Positions 1 through 7,615 of a DNA stretch of 64,000 bases are shown one piece after another. This DNA is from an uncultured Clostridia bacterium (lineage in GTDB: Bacteria; Bacillota; Clostridia; Oscillospirales; Acutalibacteraceae): positions 204,296-268,295 of the forward strand of contig CANPVE010000002.1 in the NCBI GenBank assembly GCA_947581635.1, written 5' to 3'. A program made the translations under genes and the position numbers. Within the stretch, counting starts at the first letter, position 1. The number at the start of each line of letters is the position of its first letter. The notes below the pieces were generated by a model, which saw only the letters and a list, made by a program, of their open reading frames with translations, ran no database searches and was not told where the DNA came from.

Positions 1-258
1 TACGCGATAGGAGTTGCACATCCTGTTTCAGTTTTTGTCGATACCTTTGGCACAGGCAAAGTCGCTGACAGCGCAATTTCCAAGGCGGTGAGCAAAGTCT
101 TCGATCTGCGCCCCGCCGCGATAATCCGCGATTTGAATTTACGCCGCCCAATTTACCGTCAAGTAGCCGCATATGGTCACATGGGCAGGACCGATTTGGA
201 CGTTCCGTGGGAAAAGACCGACAAAGTGCAGGCGCTTCTCGACGCAGTTACACGATGA
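1..258 (+). CDS. metK: S-adenosylmethionine synthetase, C-terminal part (5' truncated by window)
   Basis: The window opens inside a reading frame that ends at TGA 256-258 and encodes the last 85 residues of methionine adenosyltransferase. This cytosolic enzyme makes S-adenosylmethionine from ATP and methionine. The segment has the family's C-terminal signature: VGVAHP-like start (IGVAHPVS), a DTFGTG-type turn, FDLRP, and the closing AAYGHMGR followed by PWEKTDK. The catalytic N-terminal and central domains lie outside the window. A rho-independent terminator follows at 293-331, so it is the last gene of its transcript. Identity is secure from the conserved tail. Confidence 0.95.
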   Translation, partial: YAIGVAHPVSVFVDTFGTGKVADSAISKAVSKVFDLRPAAIIRDLNLRRPIYRQVAAYGHMGRTDLDVPWEKTDKVQALLDAVTR

Positions 259-292
259 TTGATTCAAGGGCATTGTGCAAGCCCAAAGCAGC

Positions 293-331
293 AAAAAAAC
301 TCCGCTTGAATTTATATTCAGCGGAGTTTTT
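293..331 (+). terminator. Rho-independent terminator after metK
   Basis: A seven-base stem CTCCGCT/AGCGGAG (300-306 with 320-326) has a 13-base loop, is preceded by a run of A and followed by TTTTT. Confidence 0.85.
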
Positions 332-406
332 CATATCCATGCATTAGCGCGCGTAAATTATATTATGAAATTGTAAGATGATAAATTTGACAAAGGAATG
401 ATGTGC

Positions 407-1318
407 ATGACGATTCCCTCCGGCCTGAATTTTGGAGACAAGGTGGCGTTAATTGCGCCGTGTTCGCCTGTCAATACCGAGCAGCTTCAGCCTGCCGCCG
501 ATTTCATCGAGAAATTGGGATATATACCCGAATTGTATTCGTCCTGCCTATGCCGGCGGGGATATCTGGCAGGTGACGATGTTTTGCGTGCAGACGATAT
601 AAACCGCGCCTTTGCCGATCCCGAAATAAAGGCGGTCATGGCAATACGCGGAGGCTACGGCGGGGCCAGGCTTGCAAATTACATCAATTATGATATAATA
701 AAGGCAAATCCGAAAATATTCTGCGGATTTAGCGATGTCACTGTGCTTCATGCTATGATAAATAAATTCTGCGGGCTTGCCACTTTCCACACGCCAATGC
801 CCGCCATACCTGAAATGCGTGCGGACAAATTCAGCTGTGAATGTCTCGCAAATATTCTGTACGGGAATTATCCTTCCGAACTGCGCAATGCCTCGGAATG
901 TATGGAATGTCTGTGCGCGGGCTGCGCCGAAGGGATACTCACGGGAGGAAACCTCACCGTGATCGTATCAACGATAGGAACGCCGTACGAAATCGAGATG
1001 AAGGGCCGAATACTCTTTCTTGAGGACGTAGGGGAGAAGGCATATGCCCTAGACCGTTCGTTGGTGCATTTGCGTGACAGCGGGCTGCTCGAGCAATGCG
1101 CAGGAATAATTCTTGGCACGTGGCAAGACTGCGATGCGCCACAGAATATGGAATTGGACTGGATATTTCGTGAACTGTTCGAGCCGCTCGGGATACCTGT
1201 GATAAAGAACGTGCAGTGCGGACACAGTGTGCCCTCGCTTTCAATACCGCTTGGATTTAGGGCGAAAATTGTTTCACAGCTGGAAAATTGCGGTGTATTT
1301 TTTCATAGCGGCGATTAA
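407..1318 (+). CDS. S66-family LD-carboxypeptidase (LdcA/MccF-like)
   Basis: This looks like a serine peptidase of family S66, which cleaves the L,D-linked D-Ala from muropeptide tetrapeptides (LdcA) or peptide-nucleotide antibiotics (MccF). The Ser-Glu-His triad is visible: Ser109 in CGFSDVT, Glu206 in LFLEDVGE and His273 in CGHSVPSLS. The MAIRGGYGG segment near residue 80 is also typical. The length of about 303 residues fits the family. Three ATG codons lie in frame at 398, 401 and 407. I chose 407 because the AAAGGA at 392-397 is then about nine bases upstream. The gene sits alone between the metK terminator and a beta-lactamase-fold gene. Cytoplasmic peptidoglycan recycling is the likely role; MccF-like self-immunity is an alternative that sequence alone cannot exclude. 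Confidence 0.85.
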   Translation: MTIPSGLNFGDKVALIAPCSPVNTEQLQPAADFIEKLGYIPELYSSCLCRRGYLAGDDVLRADDINRAFADPEIKAVMAIRGGYGGARLANYINYDIIKANPKIFCGFSDVTVLHAMINKFCGLATFHTPMPAIPEMRADKFSCECLANILYGNYPSELRNASECMECLCAGCAEGILTGGNLTVIVSTIGTPYEIEMKGRILFLEDVGEKAYALDRSLVHLRDSGLLEQCAGIILGTWQDCDAPQNMELDWIFRELFEPLGIPVIKNVQCGHSVPSLSIPLGFRAKIVSQLENCGVFFHSGD

Positions 1319-1448
1319 GTTTCTATAGCAGTCTTAAATAAAAGTAGTAAAAAAATTATTTCCCAAATATATATACTGGTTTTCCGTTCAATTTTATATT
1401 TTAAATGGAAGATTTAGTATCATATCAAAAAAGGTGATGTTTAAAGCT

Positions 1449-2306
1449 ATGACCCACCCCGAACTTGCAAATAAACTTCTCAATGAGATACACACCGTGG
1501 ACGGGGTTATCTCAATATTATACAAGGATTTTGACACTGACACAGTGCCGTTTAAATTTGCGCCTGATTATATAATGCAGGCGGCGGACATGGCAAAAAT
1601 TCCGGTGTTGCTCGCCGCGCTCATGAGAATAGAGGAGGGGAGAATGAGCCTTGAAAACTGCGTCATTGTGCCGGATCTGTGGATATCTCCCGAGCCAGGG
1701 GCATTTGAACGCGGCTCTATGTCTTATTCGATAGATGAACTGCTCGCCTGGATGATAGTGGCTGACGAGGACACCGCCGCCAATGTGCTGATAGAACTTC
1801 TGGGATTTAATTATATAAACGGGTGCTGCAAGCGCTTTGGCATGGACAACACGATGGTAGAATGCCATATTGGAAATACTAAAATACCCAATAACAGACG
1901 CGGCAATATTACGTGCGCTCAAGATATGCTTGTATTTTTTGAAAATATATATCGCAACCGAGGCTTGAACCGGCAATTGTGCGAGTACGCGGGGAGACTT
2001 TTTCTAAGACAGCGCGACAACAATGGCTTTACGCGATACATCTGCGACGATATATATACGGGGCGTAAATCGGGCGAATCTCGCACAGTGAGCCATGAGG
2101 CGGGGATTTTCTATCTGCGCTGCGTCGATTATTTTTTGGCGGTGTTTACCTCCAACGCCGATTCGACCCCGCGAGACAAGCTTGAGGTACAGCGTATGCG
2201 CGGCAGAATAGCAAACATGATTTACAATTACTACTTGGAACGCGAGGACGCAATCCGCAATCTGCCATATAATCAAAATAGCCCATATGGCGAAAATCGA
2301 TATTAA
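1449..2306 (+). CDS. Class A beta-lactamase-fold protein lacking the catalytic serine
   Basis: The protein aligns by motif order with the class A beta-lactamase / penicillin-interacting serine hydrolase fold (beta-lactamase2 family). The SxxK box is replaced by DMAK (Asp47, Lys50, in QAADMAKIPVLLAAL). The SDN box reads DED (106-108, before TAAN). The KTG box is present as KSG (207-209), followed by the family-typical SHEAGIFY. With nucleophile and SDN serine both gone, acyl-enzyme chemistry is not expected, so a binding or regulatory role is inferred. There is no signal peptide, unlike secreted beta-lactamases. In-frame starts also exist at GTG 1434 and ATG 1437. I prefer ATG 1449 because it lies downstream of AAGGTGAT, although that spacing is long. 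It follows the LD-carboxypeptidase on the same strand, consistent with a cell-wall context. Confidence 0.7.
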   Translation: MTHPELANKLLNEIHTVDGVISILYKDFDTDTVPFKFAPDYIMQAADMAKIPVLLAALMRIEEGRMSLENCVIVPDLWISPEPGAFERGSMSYSIDELLAWMIVADEDTAANVLIELLGFNYINGCCKRFGMDNTMVECHIGNTKIPNNRRGNITCAQDMLVFFENIYRNRGLNRQLCEYAGRLFLRQRDNNGFTRYICDDIYTGRKSGESRTVSHEAGIFYLRCVDYFLAVFTSNADSTPRDKLEVQRMRGRIANMIYNYYLEREDAIRNLPYNQNSPYGENRY

Positions 2307-2445
2307 TGCCACATGACAACTTTTGAAAAGATAAATATGTGAAAATTTATATGAGCTTGAATATTAAACACTCTAAAAAACCACGCATTATCAAATTGAG
2401 AACTATTGCCCGATCACGTGTGGCTTTAATGTGAAATATAAAAAA

Positions 2446-3210
2446 TTATTTTTCACCGTAATTTATCAAATCTTTGACAACCTCGCCCGCGATTATCAAT
2501 CCCACCACTGATGGCACAAATGCATTGCTGCCCGGAATCTGCCTGCGTTGAGTACACTTTCTCTTCGTGTCCGGCGGACATACGCAGTTCGCGCGGCAGC
2601 TTATGGTCATATCGTCAGCAGGGGTAATGGGCGGCTCCTTTGAATAGACCACTTTCAGCTTTTTAATGCCCCTTCGTTTCAATTCGTGCCGCATTACTTT
2701 GGCGAGCGGACATACTGAGGTCTTGTAGATGTCGGCTACCTCAAACGCCGTCGGGTCCATTTTATTGCCAGCGCCCATCGAGCAGATTATGGGTGTCCCG
2801 ACCGCCTGTGCATTCATGACAAGCGCGATCTTGCCTGTCACAGTATCTATCGCGTCTACCACATAGTCAAACTGACTCAAATCGAACTTTTCTTCAGTTT
2901 CGGGCGTGTAGAAGGTCTTATGGGTATTTACCACAGCGTTTGGGTTTATCTCGTGTATTCGTTCCTCTGCAACGTCCACCTTATATTGTCCGATGGTTTT
3001 GTGAGTCGCGTATATTTGGCGGTTAATGTTCGTGAGGCACACCTTATCGTCGTCTACCAAGTCGAGCGCGCCTACGCCTGAGCGCGCCAGCGCCTCCACG
3101 GTGTAGCCGCCCACGCCTCCTATACCAAATACCGCCACGCGTGATGCCGCGAGTTTATCCATAGCATTTTTTCCGAGAAGAAGTTGAGTTCTTGAAAATT
3201 GATTTAGCAT
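2446..3210 (-). CDS. tcdA: tRNA threonylcarbamoyladenosine dehydratase (ThiF/E1-like)
   Basis: This is a HesA/MoeB/ThiF-superfamily protein of the TcdA (CsdL) group, which cyclises t6A37 in tRNA to ct6A using ATP. It shows the nucleotide-binding GIGGVGGYTVEALARSG near residues 27-43, the acidic LVDDDKVCLTNINRQ segment, DAIDTVTGK, and ICSMGAGNKMDPT. A Cys-rich stretch (SCRANCVCPPDTKRKC) is typical of the family's distal part. ATG 3210 is preceded by AAAGGAAAG at suitable distance. An in-frame upstream extension runs into the neighbouring gene and is not used. Its start codon overlaps the TAA of the upstream RDAC-type gene by one base (TAATG), so the two are probably translationally coupled. 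Confidence 0.9.
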   Translation of the reverse strand: MLNQFSRTQLLLGKNAMDKLAASRVAVFGIGGVGGYTVEALARSGVGALDLVDDDKVCLTNINRQIYATHKTIGQYKVDVAEERIHEINPNAVVNTHKTFYTPETEEKFDLSQFDYVVDAIDTVTGKIALVMNAQAVGTPIICSMGAGNKMDPTAFEVADIYKTSVCPLAKVMRHELKRRGIKKLKVVYSKEPPITPADDMTISCRANCVCPPDTKRKCTQRRQIPGSNAFVPSVVGLIIAGEVVKDLINYGEK

Positions 3211-3431
3211 TATATTCTTTCCTTTACGGTAAAACTCAAAAAGTCGTCTGAAAATACCGCCCGCAATCTTTTTTGAGCGAAGTACTGTTCGATAAATTTT
3301 TGAAGGGCAGGCGAATTTACATCGAGCGAGAAATACTGCCCGCCACAGCAATCGTGAAAATGAATTTCAACGCGGAATTTTTCCTTTATCGCGCGTCTAA
3401 ACTCTGATATATCCGAAAGCGTCAGGATCAT
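3210..3431 (-). CDS. Small RDAC-family-like protein
   Basis: A 73-residue protein that resembles the small Firmicutes RDAC family: an N-terminal predicted alpha/beta segment is followed by IHFHDCCGGQYF, which corresponds to the RDACGGQSF-type motif that names the family. No enzymatic function is known for that family, and the cysteines could bind metal. The start ATG 3431 follows AGGGGG at about eight bases. It overlaps the tcdA start by one base and is the upstream member of a two-gene operon. The family call rests on one motif plus size, so it is moderate. Confidence 0.6.
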   Translation of the reverse strand: MILTLSDISEFRRAIKEKFRVEIHFHDCCGGQYFSLDVNSPALQKFIEQYFAQKRLRAVFSDDFLSFTVKERI

Positions 3432-3535
3432 AACAGAACCCCCTTATCATACAATGTAATTAGTCGATTGCAAGAACATTATAAGTGCATTGGTAGGAAT
3501 TGTCAAGATATGTGATGTCGATCACGCGGTGATCG

Positions 3536-3770
3536 GTCGTGAAAAACTGAAGTCAAGCGGGCGGAGCTACCAGCCGAAGGCGTGGGAATCCAAGATGCGT
3601 CAGCATCACTTGGAGGGGCAGGGGTGGCTCCCTTGCGGAGAGTGAGGCAGAGCGGACAAAGATGCAGCACGATTAAAGAAAAGCTTGATGAACTCAGAAC
3701 AAGTAACTCTCTTTCCAAAATTCTTACCGATTTTTGGATTGGAGGAGGTAAATGCTGTTGCCGCGTACCC
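3536..3770 (+). repeat. Intergenic repeat element, copy 1 (candidate structured RNA)
   Basis: This gene-free stretch shares ordered blocks with 32447-32708: GCGGAGCTA, then a C/T-rich step, CGAAGGCGTGG and AATCCAA near the 5' end (3560-3593); GAGCG(g/t)ACAAA with ATG in the middle; AACAAGT(a/g)AC further on; and GTAAATGCTG(t/c)TGCCG near the 3' end. A hairpin is visible at 3589-3614, TCCAA-GATGC pairing with GCATC-ac-TTGGA around a GTCA loop. The short open frames across it on both strands look spurious. Orientation is unknown. I do not recognise the RNA or element family. Confidence 0.6.
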
Positions 3771-3849
3771 ATCACTACGAAAATCAGCTTAAATTTTCCA
3801 AAGTATCAGCTGATATCTTTGTTAAATTGTACTGAATTAAAAAATACAC

Positions 3850-3878
3850 TTGACATTTGAAAAAGGTGGTGCTATAAT
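3850..3878 (+). promoter_or_regulatory. Consensus sigma-A promoter of cysK-metY
   Basis: TTGACA (3850-3855), a 17-base spacer and TATAAT (3873-3878) match the housekeeping consensus at all twelve positions. Confidence 0.9.
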
Positions 3879-3898
3879 ACCTATAAAACTTATAGGTA
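3878..3898. promoter_or_regulatory. Palindromic operator overlapping the cysK promoter/start site
   Basis: A perfect inverted repeat with nine-base arms, TACCTATAA and TTATAGGTA, is separated by AAC and abuts the -10 box, covering the expected transcription start. A repressor bound here would block initiation. The site's size and AT-rich, GG-flanked arms are reminiscent of Rrf2-family (CymR/IscR-type) sites that control cysteine genes in Firmicutes; that assignment is inference. Confidence 0.75.
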
Positions 3899-3953
3899 AA
3901 CAGGTTTGACATTTCAATTCCACAAAACCAGACTGAAAAGGAGATAATTTATT

Positions 3954-4883
3954 ATGAAGGTTTACAGTACTCTTACGGAACTTATAGGCGGCACACCCCT
4001 GCTCAGACTTACCAATTATAACAAGAAGAACCAATTGGATGCAGAGATTTATGGAAAGCTGGAATACTTCAACCCCGCAGGCAGCGTCAAGGACAGAGTA
4101 GCCAAGGCTATGATTGACGACGCGGAGGAGAGGGGACTTCTCAAACCCAATTCTGTAATAATCGAACCTACCAGCGGCAATACCGGAATAGGGCTTGCCG
4201 CAGTGGCAGCCGCCAGGGGATACAGGGTAATTCTCACCATGCCCGAAACCATGAGCATTGAACGCCGCAACCTCCTCAAGGCATATGGAGCAGAACTCGT
4301 GCTCACCGAAGGCTCCAAGGGTATGAAGGGCGCAATAGCCAAGGCTGATGAGCTTGCCGCTCAGACCCCAGACAGCTTTATACCCAGCCAGTTCACCAAT
4401 CCTGCTAACCCCGCCGCGCACCGCAGCGGCACAGGTCCTGAAATTTGGGAAGACACCGACGGCAAGGTCGATATATTTGTAGCAGGCGTTGGTACGGGCG
4501 GCACCGTCTCGGGCGTAGGCGAGTATCTTAAGAGCAAGAATCCCAACGTAAAGATCGTCGCTGTGGAACCTGCGGGTTCACCGGTGCTCTCAAAAGGAGT
4601 GGCAGGTCCTCATAAGATTCAGGGCATAGGCGCGGGCTTCGTCCCTGACACGCTCAACACTGAGATTTATGACGAGATAATTGCAGTGGACAATGAGGAC
4701 GCATTCAGCACCGGCAGGACACTTGCCAGAAGCGAGGGCCTGTTGGTGGGAATATCCTCGGGGGCCGCTGTTTACGCAGCAACTTTGCTTGCCAGACGCC
4801 CGGAGAACAAAGGCAAGGTGATAGTGGCTCTTCTGCCCGATACAGGCGAGCGCTATCTGTCTACCCCGATGTTTGCCGATTGA
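3954..4883 (+). CDS. cysK: Cysteine synthase (O-acetylserine sulfhydrylase)
   Basis: A PLP-dependent fold-type II enzyme that makes cysteine from O-acetylserine and sulfide in the cytosol. The PLP lysine lies in NPAGSVKDR (near residue 44), the phosphate and substrate loops in [12 protein letters not shown] (about 68-79) and GVGTGGT(VSG) (about 176-185), and the C-terminal GISSGAA binds the pyridine nitrogen side. The length of 309 residues is normal for CysK. ATG 3954 follows AAAGGAG with good spacing. It is the first gene of an operon with metY, 55 bases downstream, behind a consensus promoter and a 21-bp palindromic operator. Regulation by sulfur or cysteine status is likely. Confidence 0.97.
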   Translation: MKVYSTLTELIGGTPLLRLTNYNKKNQLDAEIYGKLEYFNPAGSVKDRVAKAMIDDAEERGLLKPNSVIIEPTSGNTGIGLAAVAAARGYRVILTMPETMSIERRNLLKAYGAELVLTEGSKGMKGAIAKADELAAQTPDSFIPSQFTNPANPAAHRSGTGPEIWEDTDGKVDIFVAGVGTGGTVSGVGEYLKSKNPNVKIVAVEPAGSPVLSKGVAGPHKIQGIGAGFVPDTLNTEIYDEIIAVDNEDAFSTGRTLARSEGLLVGISSGAAVYAATLLARRPENKGKVIVALLPDTGERYLSTPMFAD

Positions 4884-4938
4884 CGCTTGGTATTAAAAAT
4901 ATGTTCCAAAACGAATTTCAAAAGGAGGACTTTTAGAT

Positions 4939-6333
4939 ATGGGATTATTTGGCAAAAAAAAGAAAGAAGAAGTTAAAGCAGTTAATGCAACAGTGAATGC
5001 TGCAACAACTAATACAGAAGAAAAGAAAGAGGTAACCACAGTGAGCAACGGAAAATACAGATTTGAGACATTGCAGATCCATGTGGGTCAGGAGCAGCCC
5101 GATCCCGCCAGCGATGCGAGGGCGGTTCCGATCTATCAGACCACCTCTTATGTGTTCAAAAATTCCGCACACGCGGCCGCGCGTTTCGGCCTTGCAGACG
5201 CGGGCAATATATACGGCAGACTTACCAACTCCACACAAGATGTACTTGAAAAGAGAGTCGCGGCCCTTGAAGGCGGTGTGGCGGCATTGGCAGTCGCTTC
5301 CGGTGCGGCGGCCATTACTTACACGGTTCAGGCTTTGGCACAGCAGGGGGAAAATATTGTCGCACAGAAAACCATATACGGCGGCAGCTATAACCTTCTC
5401 GCACATACCCTCCCGTTATACGGTGTATCTACAACATTTGTTGACATTCACAACCTTGCTGAGGTTGAGGCGGCAATAAAGCCGAATACAAAGGCGATTT
5501 ACCTTGAAACTCTAGGTAATCCCAACAGCGATATCCCTGACATCGACGCCATAGCCGAAATCGCTCACAAGCACGGTTTGCCGGTGGTAATCGACAATAC
5601 TTTCGGTACACCTTATCTTATCAGGCCCATCGAACATGGCGCGGATATTGTTGTCCATTCAGCCACCAAATTCCTCGGGGGACACGGCACTACACTCGGC
5701 GGCATTATAGTGGATTCCGGTAAATTTGACTGGAAGGCGTCGGGAAAGTACGCACCCATTTCCGCGCCAAATCCAAGTTATCATGGCGTGTCCTTTGTCG
5801 ATGCAGCCGGACCCGCCGCATTTGTCACATACATTCGCGCTATCCTTCTCAGAGACACAGGAGCGGCCATTTCTCCTTTCAACGCATTCCTGCTCCTTCA
5901 GGGCATCGAGACTCTGTCGCTGAGACTGGAGCGCCATGCGGAAAACACCAAGAAGGTAGTGGAATATCTCGCGAATCACCCACAGGTGGAAAATGTGAAT
6001 CACCCCTCTTTGCCGGGACACCCGCAAAATGCTCTCTATAAGCAGTATTTCCCTAATGGCGGCGCCTCGATATTCACATTCGACATAAAGGGCGGTCAGG
6101 AAGAGGCTCATAAATTTATTGACAATCTTGAGATATTCTCACTGCTTGCAAATGTTGCCGACGTTAAATCGCTTGTAATTCACCCGGCTACAACCACACA
6201 TTCTCAGCTCACACAGGAAGAACTTGCCGATCAGGGCATCAAGCCAAATACCATTCGCCTTTCAATAGGCACGGAGCATATAGACGACATTATCGCGGAT
6301 CTCGAGAAGGGGTTCGCGGCTGTCAGAGGATAA
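4939..6333 (+). CDS. metY: O-acetylhomoserine sulfhydrylase (MetY type) with N-terminal extension
   Basis: A Cys/Met-metabolism PLP enzyme that converts O-acetylhomoserine and sulfide or methanethiol to homocysteine or methionine. The core runs from RFETLQIHVGQ through IYGRLTNST, ETLGNP, the VVIDNTFGTPYL segment and the PLP lysine in HSATKFLGGHG, to the C-terminal IRLSIGTEH. The family normally starts close to KYRFETLQ. Here about 35 extra residues precede it: a GLFGKKKKEE head, then Ala/Thr/Asn/Lys-rich sequence. ATG 4939 has AAAGGAGG about 11 bases upstream, which supports use of the long form. GTG 5041 would give the classical length but has no comparable site. Second gene of the cysK operon, closed by the terminator at 6439-6485. 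Confidence 0.92.
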   Translation: MGLFGKKKKEEVKAVNATVNAATTNTEEKKEVTTVSNGKYRFETLQIHVGQEQPDPASDARAVPIYQTTSYVFKNSAHAAARFGLADAGNIYGRLTNSTQDVLEKRVAALEGGVAALAVASGAAAITYTVQALAQQGENIVAQKTIYGGSYNLLAHTLPLYGVSTTFVDIHNLAEVEAAIKPNTKAIYLETLGNPNSDIPDIDAIAEIAHKHGLPVVIDNTFGTPYLIRPIEHGADIVVHSATKFLGGHGTTLGGIIVDSGKFDWKASGKYAPISAPNPSYHGVSFVDAAGPAAFVTYIRAILLRDTGAAISPFNAFLLLQGIETLSLRLERHAENTKKVVEYLANHPQVENVNHPSLPGHPQNALYKQYFPNGGASIFTFDIKGGQEEAHKFIDNLEIFSLLANVADVKSLVIHPATTTHSQLTQEELADQGIKPNTIRLSIGTEHIDDIIADLEKGFAAVRG

Positions 6334-6438
6334 TTTTATGCCGCTTAAAAGAATTACAGTAACTGTGAGGAATACATCACGGAAATAAAATCTTAAAATA
6401 CATCTTAAAAAGTTATACTTAACAACCTCCTGAAACAG

Positions 6439-6485
6439 CAAAATGTTCCCCGACGTCAAGGGCTATCGCGTCGGGGACATTTTGT
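6439..6485 (+). terminator. Rho-independent terminator of the cysK-metY operon
   Basis: AAAATGTTCCCCGACG (6440-6455) pairs with CGTCGGGGACATTTT (6469-6483), with a single bulged T. Confidence 0.9.
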
Positions 6486-6620
6486 GTGCGTCTATGTGGT
6501 TGGCTGATTAAATGTTTAAATTATATTAACAAAAAACAGTACAAATATCATATTTTTTGATGTAATATGTAAAACAGTTAGAAGGTTGTGGGGAGTTTTT
6601 TTCGGAGGTGTGCGATATAC

Positions 6621-6971
6621 ATGAAGGATTTTAAGATACCGCGTGAAAATCTGAAGCGGTTGGTGCGTGGCGGAGGACTTTGCATAGCTCCCGATACCAT
6701 TTTGGTTGACGGGATTCCCGTAGCGCTCATATATCGTGTTATGCCATCGACGATGTACGACAGTGGATGGCGTTTCTTTACAGGCTCCGAGAGCAACGAA
6801 TATTTGTCTAATTCGCGCTTTAACGGCGTGTATGAACTGAATACCGTTGTAAATTACTGTCCGGACACCATTCCGTTTCTGGATTCTCCGCCATATAGCG
6901 CGTTCAGGCGCAGCGACGGCGGAGAATGGGTAAACATATCCCACGATGTTGATTGGCAACAGTGGGCTTGA
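6621..6971 (+). CDS. DUF2185 (Imm33-like) protein
   Basis: A 116-residue protein matching the DUF2185 pattern: GGGLCIAPDTILVDG near the N-terminus, SGWRFFTGSESNEY in the middle, then YELNTVVNYCPDTIPFLDSP and a FxR segment. DUF2185 proteins are small cytosolic proteins, some of which act as Imm33 immunity proteins for secreted toxins; others stand alone with unknown roles. ATG 6621 follows GGAGG at 6604-6608. A longer in-frame GTG start at 6588 exists but has no ribosome binding site. No toxin gene adjoins it; its neighbours are the metY terminator and convergent acpP. Function here is therefore not assigned. Confidence 0.7.
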   Translation: MKDFKIPRENLKRLVRGGGLCIAPDTILVDGIPVALIYRVMPSTMYDSGWRFFTGSESNEYLSNSRFNGVYELNTVVNYCPDTIPFLDSPPYSAFRRSDGGEWVNISHDVDWQQWA

Positions 6972-7040
6972 TCTTGACTATGTGTGATTATTTCATTTAT
7001 CTGTACGATTAGTTTACAAATTCCATGTTACCCTCCTTTC

Positions 7041-7104
7041 AAATGAAAATATCGCCGACAGAGGCTCAGAAAGGGCAGTATGTCGGCGGTATTTTCATTT
7101 TTTA
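7041..7104. terminator. Bidirectional terminator between DUF2185 gene and acpP
   Basis: Two 20-base arms (7041-7060 and 7081-7100) pair with one G-T wobble. Plus-strand transcripts end in TTTTTT; minus-strand transcripts end in an ATTTTCATTT tract. Confidence 0.85.
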
Positions 7105-7136
7105 TAGATAATTTTTCCGAACTCCATCAAAGCGCA

Positions 7137-7364
7137 TTATGTGTTGGCTTCAATGTAATTGACCAAAGCTCCGACTGTGGTGATGTTCTCGATTTCAGAT
7201 TCATCCACCTTCGTGTCAAACTCGTCACCCAGCGTCATCATAAGCTCCATGACATCGAGGGAATCCGCTCCGAGATCATCCTGAATGTTGGTCTCCATCG
7301 TGATGGAGTCCTCCTCCACGTCAAACTGTTCGGCAAGGATATTCTTAACCTTCTCAAATACCAT
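7137..7364 (-). CDS. acpP: Acyl carrier protein
   Basis: A 75-residue acidic carrier protein for fatty acid synthesis. The phosphopantetheine attachment site is Ser35 in LGADSLDVMEL. Helix I (VFEKVKNILAEQF) and the C-terminal TVGALVNYIE helix are typical. ATG 7364 lies behind AAAGGAGGTG at ideal spacing, so the GTG that lies inside this site is not the start. It is monocistronic: a promoter lies at 7503-7531 and a terminator at 7041-7104. The usual fab genes are not next to it. Confidence 0.96.
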   Translation of the reverse strand: MVFEKVKNILAEQFDVEEDSITMETNIQDDLGADSLDVMELMMTLGDEFDTKVDESEIENITTVGALVNYIEANT

Positions 7365-7502
7365 AAAAAGCACCTCCTTTGAGGGATAATTGAGGCTATA
7401 AATAAACCTGTTGAATTTGGGCGCCGAGTATGCTAATATAAACAGGACGATATATTGGATACTGCGGCGCGAATTTTCTTACAGGCGACAGCCACTAATA
7501 AG

Positions 7503-7531
7503 ATATTATTAGCAACAAAGCGATTTGTCAA
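7503..7531 (-). promoter_or_regulatory. Sigma-A promoter of acpP
   Basis: On the minus strand, TTGACA (7531-7526), 17 bases, TAATAT (7508-7503). The transcript would have a leader of about 130 bases before the acpP ATG. Confidence 0.75.
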
Positions 7532-7615
7532 TACGTTTATTGAATTTATTTATAATTTTTTACTTTTTATTCTTATTTATTTTATTTCATTTGACAGAAC
7601 GGAGAATGCAGTTTT

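Noticed and set aside
3503..3860. Short open frames on both strands across the first intergenic repeat
   Set aside because: No ribosome binding sites, no family match, and the second copy of the element does not keep the frames. They are by-products of the repeat.
3899..3953. T-box or SAM riboswitch in the cysK leader
   Set aside because: The leader after the start site is only about 70 bases with no specifier loop, no T-box sequence and no terminator.
5041..6333. Conventional-length start of metY at GTG 5041
   Set aside because: No ribosome binding site there, whereas ATG 4939 has a near-perfect one.
7080..7382. Plus-strand open frame across acpP
   Set aside because: Covers the terminator and acpP in antisense; no start signal.
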